NCBI RefSeq assembly: GCF_918698245.1
Contig: NZ_CAKKMS010000006.1
Location: 124,001 to 188,000, forward strand
DNA length: 64,000 bases
Direction of reading: 5' to 3'
DNA from: Pedobacter sp. Bi126
GTDB lineage: Bacteria; Bacteroidota; Bacteroidia; Sphingobacteriales; Sphingobacteriaceae
The translations under genes and the position numbers were made by a program. This document shows, piece by piece, positions 52,795 through 61,649 of the stretch (within the stretch, counting starts at the first letter, position 1; every line of letters starts with the position of its first letter). The notes beneath the pieces are model-generated. The model did not search any database. It was not told where the DNA came from and saw only the letters and a list, made by a program, of their open reading frames with translations.

Positions 52795-53077
52795 GCCTGG
52801 ATATCACATTCTAGTGGTGTCAGATATTACTATCTGACACTGAATCTCTTTCTCAAAGATAATAAGCATTGGAGTTGCTATTGCAATTCCACATTGGAAT
52901 TTACTTTATCAGTCAGATGGTAACATCTGACTGCACAAATGACTGCCCAAATTAGAATCAAAAAATCCAGGCTTTTTATTCGTAATACTTCTTTAAAAGG
53001 TATATCTTCCCTTTGCTTTGGCTATTTGTAATAGATTATCATTAAATTGCATCATCTATTTATTGCATCAATCCCTA
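52795..53077. other. 283-bp gap with paired palindromes
   Basis: Between the small protein and xdhC. It holds a palindrome element at 52817-52933, described separately, and about 140 bp of AT-rich leader. No gene seen. Confidence 0.5.
52817..52933. repeat. BIME-like element with three hairpins
   Basis: GTGTCAGATA-TTAC-TATCTGACAC (52817-52840) and CAGTCAGATG-GTAA-CATCTGACTG (52910-52933) are perfect 10-bp-arm palindromes with complementary loops, that is, inverted copies of one unit around the core GTCAGAT. A third hairpin, GGAGTTGC/GCAATTCC, lies at 52871-52890. Arrangement in opposed palindromes is typical of BIME/REP elements. Confidence 0.75.
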
Positions 53078-54193
53078 ATGAAAGAAATTACCGATATCAT
53101 AAAGGCATATCAAAAAGCAACGAAGGAAAAGAAAAAAACAGCCCTTGCTACGGTAGTTAAGGTAGAGGGTTCTTCTTACCGCAGACCTGGTGCAAGAATG
53201 TTGATTACTGAAGATGGCCAGTTAACAGGCGCCATTAGTGGCGGTTGTTTAGAAGGCGATGCGTTGCGAAAAGCACTTTCAGCAATTGTACAGCAAGAAA
53301 ACAAATTAATTACTTACGACACCACAGATGAAGATGATGCCAAATTTGGCGTTCAACTGGGCTGCAATGGCATCGTACATATTTTGTTCGAACCCATTAT
53401 AGAAGCAGATGAGCTAAATCCCATTGCCATTTTAACCGCATTGCAAAGCAAAAGGGAAAATGCAGTTTTAGCAATACTTTTTTCCCTAACAGATAAGCTG
53501 CAGTTGGGTACAAGTATGCTTTTTAGAAATGAACCTATTCTATCTAAAATCCCCGAAGCGATCTTCAATGAGACAATTAAAGATATCCTTGAAGTTTCTG
53601 AATATAAGACCACGGCAATTAAAGCTTATAATTTTAACAACCAACAGATTGATGCCTTTCTCGAGTTTATCCAACCCCCAATTTCATTGATTATAGCAGG
53701 CGCAGGCAATGATGCACAGCCTTTAGCCGAAATGGCTTACCTTTTAGGCTGGGAAGTAACTGTGATAGATGGAAGACCTACACATGCTACGCCACAACGT
53801 TTTGCAAATGCAACCAAGGTTTTGGTAAGCAAACCCGAAAATGTGTTAGCTCAAATTCAGATAGATGAACAAACGGCTTTTGTATTGATGACCCATAATT
53901 ACAATTACGACCTCGAACTACTTAAGTATCTATTGGGCACAAATGCTCCCTATATCGGCACACTTGGACCAAAGAAAAAACTAGTTAGGATGTTAGATGA
54001 ACTGGATTTGGCAACGCCAGCAAACCAAACACGTGTGCATGGTCCGGTTGGATTGGATATTGGCGCAGAAACTGCAGAAGAAATCGCCATTTCCATCCTA
54101 GCCGAGATTAAATCTGTTTTTACAGGTGCTTCGGCCATGTTTTTAAAAGAGAAGAAAAAACCGATCCATGTTTACGAATTAAAAAACAATTAA
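53078..54193 (+). CDS. xdhC: XdhC/CoxI-family molybdoenzyme maturation protein
   Basis: 371 residues from ATG 53078. N-terminal XdhC_CoxI segment (GARMLITEDGQLTGAISGGCLEGDALRKAL, about 42-71) and a C-terminal Rossmann domain (LIIAGAGNDAQPLAEMAYLLGWEVTVIDG, about 205-233; HGPVGLDIGAETAEEIAISI). XdhC sulfurates and inserts the molybdenum cofactor of xanthine dehydrogenase-type hydroxylases, yet no such hydroxylase is in the window. Ends 3 bp before the MobA/MocA-like gene. Confidence 0.92.
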   Translation: MKEITDIIKAYQKATKEKKKTALATVVKVEGSSYRRPGARMLITEDGQLTGAISGGCLEGDALRKALSAIVQQENKLITYDTTDEDDAKFGVQLGCNGIVHILFEPIIEADELNPIAILTALQSKRENAVLAILFSLTDKLQLGTSMLFRNEPILSKIPEAIFNETIKDILEVSEYKTTAIKAYNFNNQQIDAFLEFIQPPISLIIAGAGNDAQPLAEMAYLLGWEVTVIDGRPTHATPQRFANATKVLVSKPENVLAQIQIDEQTAFVLMTHNYNYDLELLKYLLGTNAPYIGTLGPKKKLVRMLDELDLATPANQTRVHGPVGLDIGAETAEEIAISILAEIKSVFTGASAMFLKEKKKPIHVYELKNN

Positions 54194-54196
54194 GCA

Positions 54197-54787
54197 TTGA
54201 AAACGGGCATTATCATATTGGCAGCAGGTAGTTCTTCACGTTTGGGAAGACCAAAACAGCTTTTGGATTACAAAGGGAAAACGCTCTTGCAAACCATAAT
54301 AAATGAAGCTTTAGAAACAAGTTGCAGACCCGTTATCACTGTTTTAGGTGCAAACGCTAAAGAAATAGCCAGCCAGCATCAGCATGATCAGGTTAATTTC
54401 GTTATCAATGAAAGTTGGGAAAATGGAATGGCATCGAGCATTGTAGCCGGGCTTTCAGCTATAATCAGAAATAATAGCGAAATTGAAAGTATCATTATTG
54501 CTGTAGCCGACCAGGCTTTTATAAAAATGAGTAACTTTAATAACTTAATCGAAAAGCAGAAAGAAACAGGTAAAAATATAATTGCCAGCACCTATTCCGA
54601 AACGATAGGAACTCCTGTCCTCTTCAAAAAAGATTATTTTGAAGCACTTTTATCGCTCACAGGAGCAGAAGGAGCAAAAAAGATACTCAAACAATATCCT
54701 CAGGATGTAGAAACAGTTGTTTTTGAACATGGAGAAATTGATATTGATACAGAAACAGATTATAACAATTTAATTAGCCAGCAATGA
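54197..54787 (+). CDS. MobA/MocA-like nucleotidyltransferase
   Basis: 196 residues beginning at a TTG (54197), since no ATG occurs in frame upstream or early and the nucleotide-binding opening GIIILAAGSSSRLGRPKQLLDYKGK starts at once. Family motifs: LAAGSSSRLGRPKQ, AVADQAFI and IIASTYSETIGTPVLF. Next to xdhC, a MocA-type cytidylyl/guanylyltransferase that adds a nucleotide to molybdopterin is likely. It overlaps moaA by 4 bp (ATGA). Confidence 0.88.
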   Translation: MKTGIIILAAGSSSRLGRPKQLLDYKGKTLLQTIINEALETSCRPVITVLGANAKEIASQHQHDQVNFVINESWENGMASSIVAGLSAIIRNNSEIESIIIAVADQAFIKMSNFNNLIEKQKETGKNIIASTYSETIGTPVLFKKDYFEALLSLTGAEGAKKILKQYPQDVETVVFEHGEIDIDTETDYNNLISQQ

Positions 54788-55764
54788 TAGCAGATTCTTT
54801 TGGAAGAATACACGATTACCTGCGGATATCGCTTACCGATAACTGCAATTTTCGCTGCTTTTATTGCATGCCAGAGGAAGAATACGACTTCACCCCTGCC
54901 TCCCGGCTTATGCAAACCGACGAAATTATTAAGCTGGCAGAAATTTTTGTGGCCAATGGCGTAAAAAAAATCAGGCTTACAGGTGGTGAACCCTTGGTGC
55001 GAAAAGATGCAGCCCAAATTATTGCTGCATTAGGCAAACTTCCGGTTGAGCTCGTGATTACGACAAACGGAACCCGCATTGCCGAAATGTTGCCTGTATT
55101 AAAAGAAGCAGGCATTAAAACCATTAATATTAGTCTGGATACATTACAGCCTGAGAAGTTCTTTATGATTACCCGAAGGGATGTTTTCCATCAGGTACGC
55201 AGTAATATCGAACTGCTTTTGCAGCATAAAATCAAGGTAAAAGTAAATATGGTGGTGATGAAAGGGCTTAATGATAACGAAATCAATGATTTCATCAGCT
55301 GGACTAAACACAATCCCATCCAGATCCGATTTATTGAGTTCATGCCCTTTAGCGGTAACAAATGGACGAGCAATAAGATGTTTTCTTTAGATGAAATCCT
55401 ATCCGTGGTTGAAAAAGATTTCACCGTATTACCTGTTAAAGGAGAACCGCATGATACGGCTAAAAGTTTCATGATCCCCGGTCACGAAGGCTCGTTTGCC
55501 ATTATCAGCACCATGACCAATCCTTTTTGCGATACCTGTAACCGCATGCGCTTAACTGCAGATGGCAAACTCAAAAACTGCCTTTTTTCGGATAGTGAAA
55601 CCGATCTGCTTACGGCATTGCGGAAAAACGAAGATGTGCTTCCACTAATCCAATCGGCCATTTGGAGCAAAAAGAAAGCATTAGGTGGACAGTTGGTAAG
55701 CGATTTCGAAAAAATTGACGCTACTACCATTCAAAACAGAAGTATGATTACCATTGGAGGATAA
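54784..55764 (+). CDS. moaA: GTP 3',8-cyclase MoaA
   Basis: 326 residues, radical-SAM enzyme. Cluster motif CNFRCFYC (Cys21, 25, 28), LTGGEPLVRKD, ITTNGTRI, the C-terminal cluster region NPFCDTCNRMRLTADGKLKNCLF and a C-terminal Gly-Gly. It converts GTP to the cyclic intermediate that MoaC turns into cPMP. First step of molybdopterin synthesis. 7 bp to moeA. Confidence 0.97.
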   Translation: MIADSFGRIHDYLRISLTDNCNFRCFYCMPEEEYDFTPASRLMQTDEIIKLAEIFVANGVKKIRLTGGEPLVRKDAAQIIAALGKLPVELVITTNGTRIAEMLPVLKEAGIKTINISLDTLQPEKFFMITRRDVFHQVRSNIELLLQHKIKVKVNMVVMKGLNDNEINDFISWTKHNPIQIRFIEFMPFSGNKWTSNKMFSLDEILSVVEKDFTVLPVKGEPHDTAKSFMIPGHEGSFAIISTMTNPFCDTCNRMRLTADGKLKNCLFSDSETDLLTALRKNEDVLPLIQSAIWSKKKALGGQLVSDFEKIDATTIQNRSMITIGG

Positions 55765-55771
55765 AATTTTC

Positions 55772-56950
55772 ATGATTAGCGTTAAAGAAGCAAAAGACCT
55801 CATTTCTAAACACATCATAACACTCAATCCCATTTCAATCGATTTGGCAAAGGCATCAGGACACATTCTTGCAGCGGATGTTTATGCTAAATACGATATT
55901 CCTGCATTTAGCCAGTCATCGATGGATGGTTATGCCATCAAATTCGAAGATCACGAACAAGAACTCTCCTTAATTGGCGAAATGGCCGCAGGAACGGCAA
56001 CCACCATGAGCATCCAAAACGGCGAAACCAGCAGGATATTTACAGGTGCCCCTTTACCAGGAGGAGCTGATACTGTGGTAATGCAAGAAAAAATCACACG
56101 CAGAGAAGGAAAAATCACCTTACAGGATCCAAATTTAAAGCTTGGCTTAAACGTACGGGATAAAGGTTCAGAAATTATGGCCGGAGCATTGGCAATGGAA
56201 AAAGAGAGCCTGCTCAGTCCTGCCGCTATTGGCTTTCTGGCCGGGATTGGTATTAACAAAGTTAGCGTTTATCCCATGCCAAAGATTTCGATTATTGTAA
56301 CAGGGAAAGAATTACAACAACCAGGAAAAACACTCGAATTTGGACAGGTGTACGAATCGAATTCCTATTCGCTTTCTGCAGCTTTAAAACATGAAGGCAT
56401 TGAGCAAATTGCCGTTTACGAAGCTGATGATGATCTGGAAATCCTTAAAAACGTATTGCAAAATGCAATAGAAAACAGCGATGTTGTGCTGCTAACCGGA
56501 GGTGTAAGTGTGGGTGATTATGATTTTGTTATCGAAGCCGCTGCACATTGTGGCATCAAACAGATTTTTCATAAGGTAAAGCAGAAACCTGGCAAACCTT
56601 TGTTTTTTGGCACAAAAGATCAAAAATTAATATTCGGACTTCCGGGTAACCCATCATCTGTACTCAGCTGCTACTATAATTACGTATTGCCATCCATCAA
56701 ATCCTTATCGCATAAAAGCAATAGTGTACTTGAAGTTCAGGCAAAACTTACCCATTCCTATTCCAAAGCTGCAGGGCTTACACATTTCCTGAAGGGCAAA
56801 TATGAAAATGGGCTGGTTACCCCGCTCAGTGCGCAGGAATCGTATCGATTAAGCTCATTTGCGCAGGCCAACTGCCTGATCTGCCTTAATGAAACACAAG
56901 AACAATTAAAAAAAGGCGACATCCTAACCGTAATGATTTTACCAAACTAA
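55772..56950 (+). CDS. moeA: Molybdopterin molybdenumtransferase MoeA
   Basis: 392 residues from ATG 55772; a TTG 18 bp upstream is less likely. Motifs: FSQSSMDGYAIKF (about 50-62), GAPLPGGADTVVMQE, LTGGVSVGDYDFV (about 240-252) and FGLPGNPSSVLSCYYNYVLP. It inserts molybdate into adenylated molybdopterin. Placed between moaA and a permease gene with 3 bp spacing. Confidence 0.96.
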   Translation: MISVKEAKDLISKHIITLNPISIDLAKASGHILAADVYAKYDIPAFSQSSMDGYAIKFEDHEQELSLIGEMAAGTATTMSIQNGETSRIFTGAPLPGGADTVVMQEKITRREGKITLQDPNLKLGLNVRDKGSEIMAGALAMEKESLLSPAAIGFLAGIGINKVSVYPMPKISIIVTGKELQQPGKTLEFGQVYESNSYSLSAALKHEGIEQIAVYEADDDLEILKNVLQNAIENSDVVLLTGGVSVGDYDFVIEAAAHCGIKQIFHKVKQKPGKPLFFGTKDQKLIFGLPGNPSSVLSCYYNYVLPSIKSLSHKSNSVLEVQAKLTHSYSKAAGLTHFLKGKYENGLVTPLSAQESYRLSSFAQANCLICLNETQEQLKKGDILTVMILPN

Positions 56951-56953
56951 ACC

Positions 56954-57694
56954 ATGCAAGAAAGTTTTATCCTCTTTTACTGTTTGCTTTTTATTGTAGC
57001 CTTTTTATACGCCTCTGTTGGGCATGGTGGCGCAAGCGGTTACCTCGCATTAATGGCCATTTTTGCCGTTTCACCGGCCATTATGAAACCTACAGCACTA
57101 TTGCTCAATCTTTTTGTTTCCTCCACTTCATTTATCCAATTTTACCGTGGCGGTCATTTTAAGTGGAAAACCTTTTGGCCTTTTGCGCTTGCCTCTATTC
57201 CGCTCTCTTTTGTGGGGGGGATGATAGTAATCGAAAGTTCTATTTATAAAAAGATTTTGGGTGTGCTGTTACTCCTCCCGGTCATCCGTTTTTTCTTCTT
57301 TAAAAATACCGATCCAAAAGATTTCAAACCATCGAACATTCCGCTATCGCTTGCCATTGGCGGTATTATCGGCTTACTTTCGGGCATGATCGGTATTGGT
57401 GGAGGCATTATCCTTTCTCCTATCCTATTGCTTTTAAAGTGGACAGATCAAAAACAGACTGCGGCCATCAGCGCAGCATTCATCTTTGTTAATTCGGTTG
57501 CTGGTTTAGGCGGCCAACTCATTAAAGGCTTCGAATTTAACAGCCATATGCTCGCTTATGTTTGCGTAGCTTTCGTGGGTGGCATTTGTGGCGCTTATTT
57601 TGGCGCTTTAAAATTCCCGCAAACCGTTTTAAAGAATGTTCTGGCCTGTGTATTGGCGCTGGCCGCTTATAAATTACTATTTACACATGCATAA
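56954..57694 (+). CDS. TSUP/TauE-type membrane permease
   Basis: 246 residues with about eight membrane helices, GHGGASGYLALMAIF at the start and GLLSGMIGIGGGIILSPILLL (about 135-155), the two half-motifs of TauE/SafE proteins. These move sulfite, sulfonates or other small anions. Inside a molybdenum-cofactor operon it could export sulfite or sulfur waste, or import a needed anion; molybdate is not established for this family. 2 bp or less to the next gene. Confidence 0.9.
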   Translation: MQESFILFYCLLFIVAFLYASVGHGGASGYLALMAIFAVSPAIMKPTALLLNLFVSSTSFIQFYRGGHFKWKTFWPFALASIPLSFVGGMIVIESSIYKKILGVLLLLPVIRFFFFKNTDPKDFKPSNIPLSLAIGGIIGLLSGMIGIGGGIILSPILLLLKWTDQKQTAAISAAFIFVNSVAGLGGQLIKGFEFNSHMLAYVCVAFVGGICGAYFGALKFPQTVLKNVLACVLALAAYKLLFTHA

Positions 57695-57695
57695 T

Positions 57696-58193
57696 ATGAA
57701 ATACCTTATCATCGGCTTGTTATTTTTAAGTTTTGCTGTAAATGCACAGGAGAGCAAGCAATTTGTAGTCGAAGGAAAGGTTAAGGCTCCATTAACAGTT
57801 ACTTTAGACAATTTAAGTGCTTATAAATCCGTTAGTTTGGATAGTATGACAATTTTTAACCACTTGATGCAGCGTAAAAGCAGCATTAAAAACATTAAAG
57901 GTGTGCTTTTGAAAGATATTTTGGCCAAGGTAGAAATAGATGCCAGCGTTCCAAAAAAATTAAGTGAATATTACCTGGTTTTTACTGCAACCGATAATTA
58001 TAAGGTGGTGTACTCGTGGAATGAAATCTTTAATTCGCCTACGGGAAATCAAGTGCTGGTTTTAACCGGTTACGATATCAATCCTGCCAAGGCTGAAAAG
58101 GGAAATATCGCCATTATTACACCAAGCGATTTCGCAACAGGAAGAAGATTTATAAAAGGATTGAGTAAAATCAGCATCTTACAGGTAAATTAG
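57696..58193 (+). CDS. Exported molybdopterin-binding-domain (SUOX-fold) protein
   Basis: 165 residues from ATG 57696 (ATG 57687, overlapping the permease stop, also possible). Signal peptide ending FAVNAQ. FVVEGKVKAPLTVTLDNLSAYKSVSL and IKGVLLKDILAKV correspond to the first strands of the sulfite-oxidase fold, ending GRRFIKGLSKISI. No catalytic Cys is visible in the usual position, so it may bind a pterin or small ligand without catalysis. Confidence 0.75.
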   Translation: MKYLIIGLLFLSFAVNAQESKQFVVEGKVKAPLTVTLDNLSAYKSVSLDSMTIFNHLMQRKSSIKNIKGVLLKDILAKVEIDASVPKKLSEYYLVFTATDNYKVVYSWNEIFNSPTGNQVLVLTGYDINPAKAEKGNIAIITPSDFATGRRFIKGLSKISILQVN

Positions 58194-58333
58194 CAGCATG
58201 AAACCATCATGAGCAAACACTCACAACGATAATAAACCGAGCCTGCGAGCGCTTGAACACAAAAATCAAATAGAAAACTTGTGAAAAATATGCTCATGAT
58301 CGCTTCATCACCGATAAAAACAAAAATATACAG

Positions 58334-58567
58334 ATGAAAATCGAATTGATCAGTTTTGGCAAGATTTCCGAGTTTATTAACAATCAAAATATTGAGGTTG
58401 ATGGCATTGCTGATACCGATACGTTTAAACAGTATCTAGAAAATCAGTTTCCTGCTTTAAAAAGCATGAAATATAAACTTGCCCTGAACAAAAATATCGT
58501 TCAGGAAAATACCGAAATCACCAACAATGCTATAATAGCCATAATGCCACCTTTTTCTGGCGGATAA
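58334..58567 (+). CDS. moaD: Molybdopterin synthase small subunit MoaD
   Basis: 77 residues with a ubiquitin-like fold (MKIELISFGKISEFI, AIIAIMPPFSGG) and the C-terminal Gly-Gly that is adenylated by MoeB and thiocarboxylated. 140 bp after the preceding gene and 5 bp before moeB. MoaE lies two genes further, so MoaD and MoaE can form the synthase. Confidence 0.95.
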   Translation: MKIELISFGKISEFINNQNIEVDGIADTDTFKQYLENQFPALKSMKYKLALNKNIVQENTEITNNAIIAIMPPFSGG

Positions 58568-58572
58568 ACGAT

Positions 58573-59679
58573 ATGAGTGCAGAACGATACAACAGGCAGA
58601 TTATCCTTAAAGGATTTGGAGAGGAGGCACAACAGCAGCTTTTAAGGGCAAAAGTACTTGTAATTGGTGCTGGTGGCTTGGGTTGTCCTGCGCTGCAATA
58701 CCTCGCTGCTGCCGGCATTGGCCATATTGGTCTAGTTGATGACGATACCATTTCATTATCCAATTTACATAGACAGATTCTTTTTACAACGGCTGATATC
58801 GGGAAACTGAAAGTAGAGGTTGCAGCAAAGCGCTTGCAGGAGATGAATACACAGATCGGGATTATCCGCCACCCCATCCGCTTGCAGAAAAATAATATTC
58901 TCGATATTCTATCCAGATACGATTACATATTGGATGGTACAGACAATTTTGAATCCAGGTACCTGATTAACGATGCCTGTGCACTTTTGAACAAACCGCT
59001 TATATTTGCTGCAGTTTCAGGTTTTGAGGGCCAGTTAGCCGTATTTAACACCCCCGATCATTTAACACCCAGCACCAATTACCGAGATCTTTTCCCCATT
59101 CCACCCGATAAAGGAGAAGTGGCCAATTGTGCCGAAAATGGCGTTCTAGGTGTATTGCCAGGCATATTGGGTACTATGGCAGCCGCAGAAACCATTAAAT
59201 TGATTGCCAAAATCGGGCAGCCGCTCACCAATAAAATTTTAAGTTACAACTTACTTACACAAGAACAATATACCATCAAAATCAGTCACGGAGGCGGTTA
59301 TACCCTTCCCAAAACTGTTGATGAATTTTTAAATATGGATTATCAGGATACGAGCGAAGGGCCACAGGGATATGCAGAAATTGATGCCAGCGAACTGGTT
59401 AAACTTCAGCAGTTAGAATCGACAATTTTAATCGACGTACGCGAAAGGCACGAAGTACCCATACTGGATAAACAGATCTTTACGCAGGTACCAATGTCAG
59501 AATTTGGCGCCTTTATGAGTAAAGAATTTTATCAAAAACATGTGGTTCTGATTTGCCAGCACGGCATCAGAAGTGTAGCCGCAGCAGAGGCCATGCAGGA
59601 AAAATATGGCGATGCAAAAAAAATATACAGTTTAAAAGGTGGTATCGTAAAATGGAGAGATCATTTTCTCAAACCCTAA
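58573..59679 (+). CDS. moeB: MoeB/ThiF-family adenylyltransferase fused to a rhodanese domain
   Basis: 368 residues. Residues about 1-250 are the E1-like ThiF domain (VIGAGGLGCPALQYLAAAGI, NLHRQILF, DGTDNFESRYLIND), and about 262-366 the rhodanese domain with active-site Cys in VLICQHGIRSVAAAEA. It adenylates MoaD and the rhodanese part can supply sulfur. The zinc pairs of classical MoeB (CYRCLFP and a late CxxC) are changed here: NYRDLFP and no late pair, although VANCAENGVLG keeps one Cys. Confidence 0.93.
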   Translation: MSAERYNRQIILKGFGEEAQQQLLRAKVLVIGAGGLGCPALQYLAAAGIGHIGLVDDDTISLSNLHRQILFTTADIGKLKVEVAAKRLQEMNTQIGIIRHPIRLQKNNILDILSRYDYILDGTDNFESRYLINDACALLNKPLIFAAVSGFEGQLAVFNTPDHLTPSTNYRDLFPIPPDKGEVANCAENGVLGVLPGILGTMAAAETIKLIAKIGQPLTNKILSYNLLTQEQYTIKISHGGGYTLPKTVDEFLNMDYQDTSEGPQGYAEIDASELVKLQQLESTILIDVRERHEVPILDKQIFTQVPMSEFGAFMSKEFYQKHVVLICQHGIRSVAAAEAMQEKYGDAKKIYSLKGGIVKWRDHFLKP

Positions 59680-59680
59680 C

Positions 59681-60124
59681 ATGAGCGAAAAAAAAATAAA
59701 AAACATATTTGTAAATGGCCCAATCGAACCTGCTTTTATAGCCGACAGTATTGCCAAACACAATAGCAAAACAGCTATTGGAGGCCATAGTATTTTTATG
59801 GGCCAGGTGAGAAAAGATGAAATTGAAGGCAAATTTGTTGCAGCGATAGCATATACCGCATACGAAGACCTCGCCCTCGAAAAAATGCACCAGATCAGGG
59901 AAGAAATCTTCGAAAAATACCCACTCAATTGCATGCATATTTATCATAGTTTGGGAACAGTTAAAACAGGCGAAATCTGCCTTTTTGTTTTCACCTCATC
60001 GGCACACCGTAAACCGGCAATGGCGGCCTGTACTGAAGTTGTAGACCGGTTAAAAGCAGAATTACCGATCTGGGGAAAAGAAATATTCGAAGACGAAACC
60101 CACCAGTGGAAAGAAAATATCTAA
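59681..60124 (+). CDS. moaE: Molybdopterin synthase large subunit MoaE
   Basis: 147 residues. IGGHSIFMGQVRKDEIEGK (about 27-45), AIAYTAYEDLALEKMHQIREEIFEKY, HSLGTVKTGEICLFVFTSSAHR (about 88-109) and LPIWGKEIFEDETHQWKEN near the end are the MoaE family strings. Acts with MoaD to insert two sulfurs into cPMP. 1 bp from moeB and moaC-mogA. Confidence 0.95.
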   Translation: MSEKKIKNIFVNGPIEPAFIADSIAKHNSKTAIGGHSIFMGQVRKDEIEGKFVAAIAYTAYEDLALEKMHQIREEIFEKYPLNCMHIYHSLGTVKTGEICLFVFTSSAHRKPAMAACTEVVDRLKAELPIWGKEIFEDETHQWKENI

Positions 60125-60125
60125 T

Positions 60126-61034
60126 ATGGTAAACATCACAAAAAAATCCAACACCTTAAGGATTGCCATTGCAACCGCTACTGTAAGGGTATCGAAGCAA
60201 GAAACCATTGATGCTGTTAAGCAACGCAAAATCCCCAAAGGCGATGTATTTGAATTTGCCCGTGCAGCAGGTTTATTCGGCGTAAAAAAAACCAGTGACG
60301 TAATTCCCGATTGTCACCCGCTTCCAATTGAATACACGGCCATTACCTACGAAATTGTGGGTTTAACCATCATGATTACAGTAGAAGTACATACCATTTA
60401 TAAAACAGGTGTAGAAGTCGAAGCCATGCATGGTGCTTCGGTTACGGCTTTAACCATGTACGATATGTTAAAACCGATTGATAAAGGTGTTGAAATAGAA
60501 AACATCAGGCTATTAAAAAAATCGGGAGGAAAATCGGATCTAAAAAATGCCAAATTCCCTGAACTAAAAGCGGCAGTTGTAGTTTGTTCAGACTCTGTTT
60601 TCGAAAACAAAGCACAGGATAGCGCTGGTAAAGCGATTATTTCGAGATTAGCCCAATGGGACATCAGTGCCGGGAAGTATGAAATCGTACCTGATGAAAT
60701 CAATATCATTCGGGATAAAGCCAGCGAGTTAAGCAAAGATGGCTACGATTTAATCATTTTTACCGGAGGAACCGGCCTATCCCCCCGCGATGTAACTCCA
60801 GAGGCCATTGCTCCTTTAATTGACCGTAATATCGATGGGATTATGGAAACTGCGAGACGTTACGGACAGGAACGCATGCCTTATGCCATGCTTTCGCGTG
60901 GCGTAGCTGGTTTTATTGGAGAAACATTGGTGCTTACCTTCCCTGGCTCAAAACGTGCTGTAGAAGAAAGTATGGATGCCTTATTTCCTCAGGTTTTGCA
61001 TTTATTTAAGGTAATTAAAGGCGAGAAACATTAG
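60126..61034 (+). CDS. moaC: MoaC-MogA(MoaB) bifunctional molybdenum cofactor protein
   Basis: 302 residues made of two enzymes. Residues about 1-150 are MoaC (ATVRVSKQETIDAVKQRKIP, KKTSDVIPDCHPLPIEYTAI, GVEVEAMHGASVTALTMYDM), which forms cPMP; residues about 152-302 are MogA/MoaB (AAVVVCSDSVFE, LIIFTGGTGLSPRDVTPEA, LVLTFPGSKRAVEESM), which adenylates molybdopterin. Such fusions are known in Bacteroidetes. Last gene of the operon. With moaA, moeA, moaD, moeB and moaE it completes the pathway to molybdopterin with metal. Confidence 0.95.
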   Translation: MVNITKKSNTLRIAIATATVRVSKQETIDAVKQRKIPKGDVFEFARAAGLFGVKKTSDVIPDCHPLPIEYTAITYEIVGLTIMITVEVHTIYKTGVEVEAMHGASVTALTMYDMLKPIDKGVEIENIRLLKKSGGKSDLKNAKFPELKAAVVVCSDSVFENKAQDSAGKAIISRLAQWDISAGKYEIVPDEINIIRDKASELSKDGYDLIIFTGGTGLSPRDVTPEAIAPLIDRNIDGIMETARRYGQERMPYAMLSRGVAGFIGETLVLTFPGSKRAVEESMDALFPQVLHLFKVIKGEKH

Positions 61035-61098
61035 TTAGGATAAATCGTCAAAGTAGGTTATAAACCACCGGCTTTAGGATTAGTCAAATCTTTCGCTG

Positions 61099-61533
61099 TG
61101 TCAGTCTGAGCCTGTCAAAGACCTTCAATTTTTGTCAAATCAAAAAATGATTATCCTTCGACAGGCTACCATTGGCGTTATTGCAATTGCTTACCAATAA
61201 GATATTAGCGACACTATACATTCCCACCCAGCTAGGCCACAGCACCGTATCCCCGTTCTACTTTAATCCGGCCTAACAAATTTTTCGGATTCCGCAGACC
61301 CAGCCACACCACTGACCTCTAAAGAAAAATTTTAAGCCGGCATTTTTTGTTTTTTCATGGGCTTTTATGTTTTTAACGGCATTCAAGCTAGCTACGCTGG
61401 TCTTTTTGATGCCAAAAAGAAAGAGCCTTTCGGCGGCGGTGAGCCGAGGCAAGAATGAGCCGCTGGGCAAAAAAGGATATGCTTCATTCATATTGATTTT
61501 TATACAATAAATTATCCCTCAGGATGACATCTC
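61099..61533. repeat. About 400-bp dispersed repeat, copy B
   Basis: Matches 22349-22754 over most of its length: shared strings CTAGGCCACAGCAC, CCCCGTTCTACTTTAATCC, GAGCCGAGGCAAGAATGAGC, CATATTGATTTTTATACAAT. It has an insertion of about 50 bp near 61352-61402 relative to copy A, with the palindrome CTTTTTGatgcCAAAAAG nearby. Non-coding. Confidence 0.75.
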
Positions 61534-61619
61534 TTTTTTAACATATAGGCTGTATACGACTTTCAAAACAAAACCTTTGCCTACATCAACAAATATTAAA
61601 TCTAAACAGCAAAATGTTT

Positions 61620-61649
61620 TTTGTGATAAAAAATTAAGTCCTATTTTTG
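61620..61649 (+). promoter_or_regulatory. Bacteroidetes-type promoter before the 61654 gene
   Basis: TTTG (61620-61623), 18 bp, TATTTTTG (61642-61649), matching -33/-7 consensus. The ATG at 61654 begins 5 bp after the -7 element, so the transcript is expected to be leaderless or nearly so. Confidence 0.6.

Noticed and set aside
61273..61491. Minus-strand reading frame of 72 codons
   Set aside because: It lies wholly inside the dispersed repeat, and the matching part of the other copy (22349-22754) does not keep it as a clean frame.
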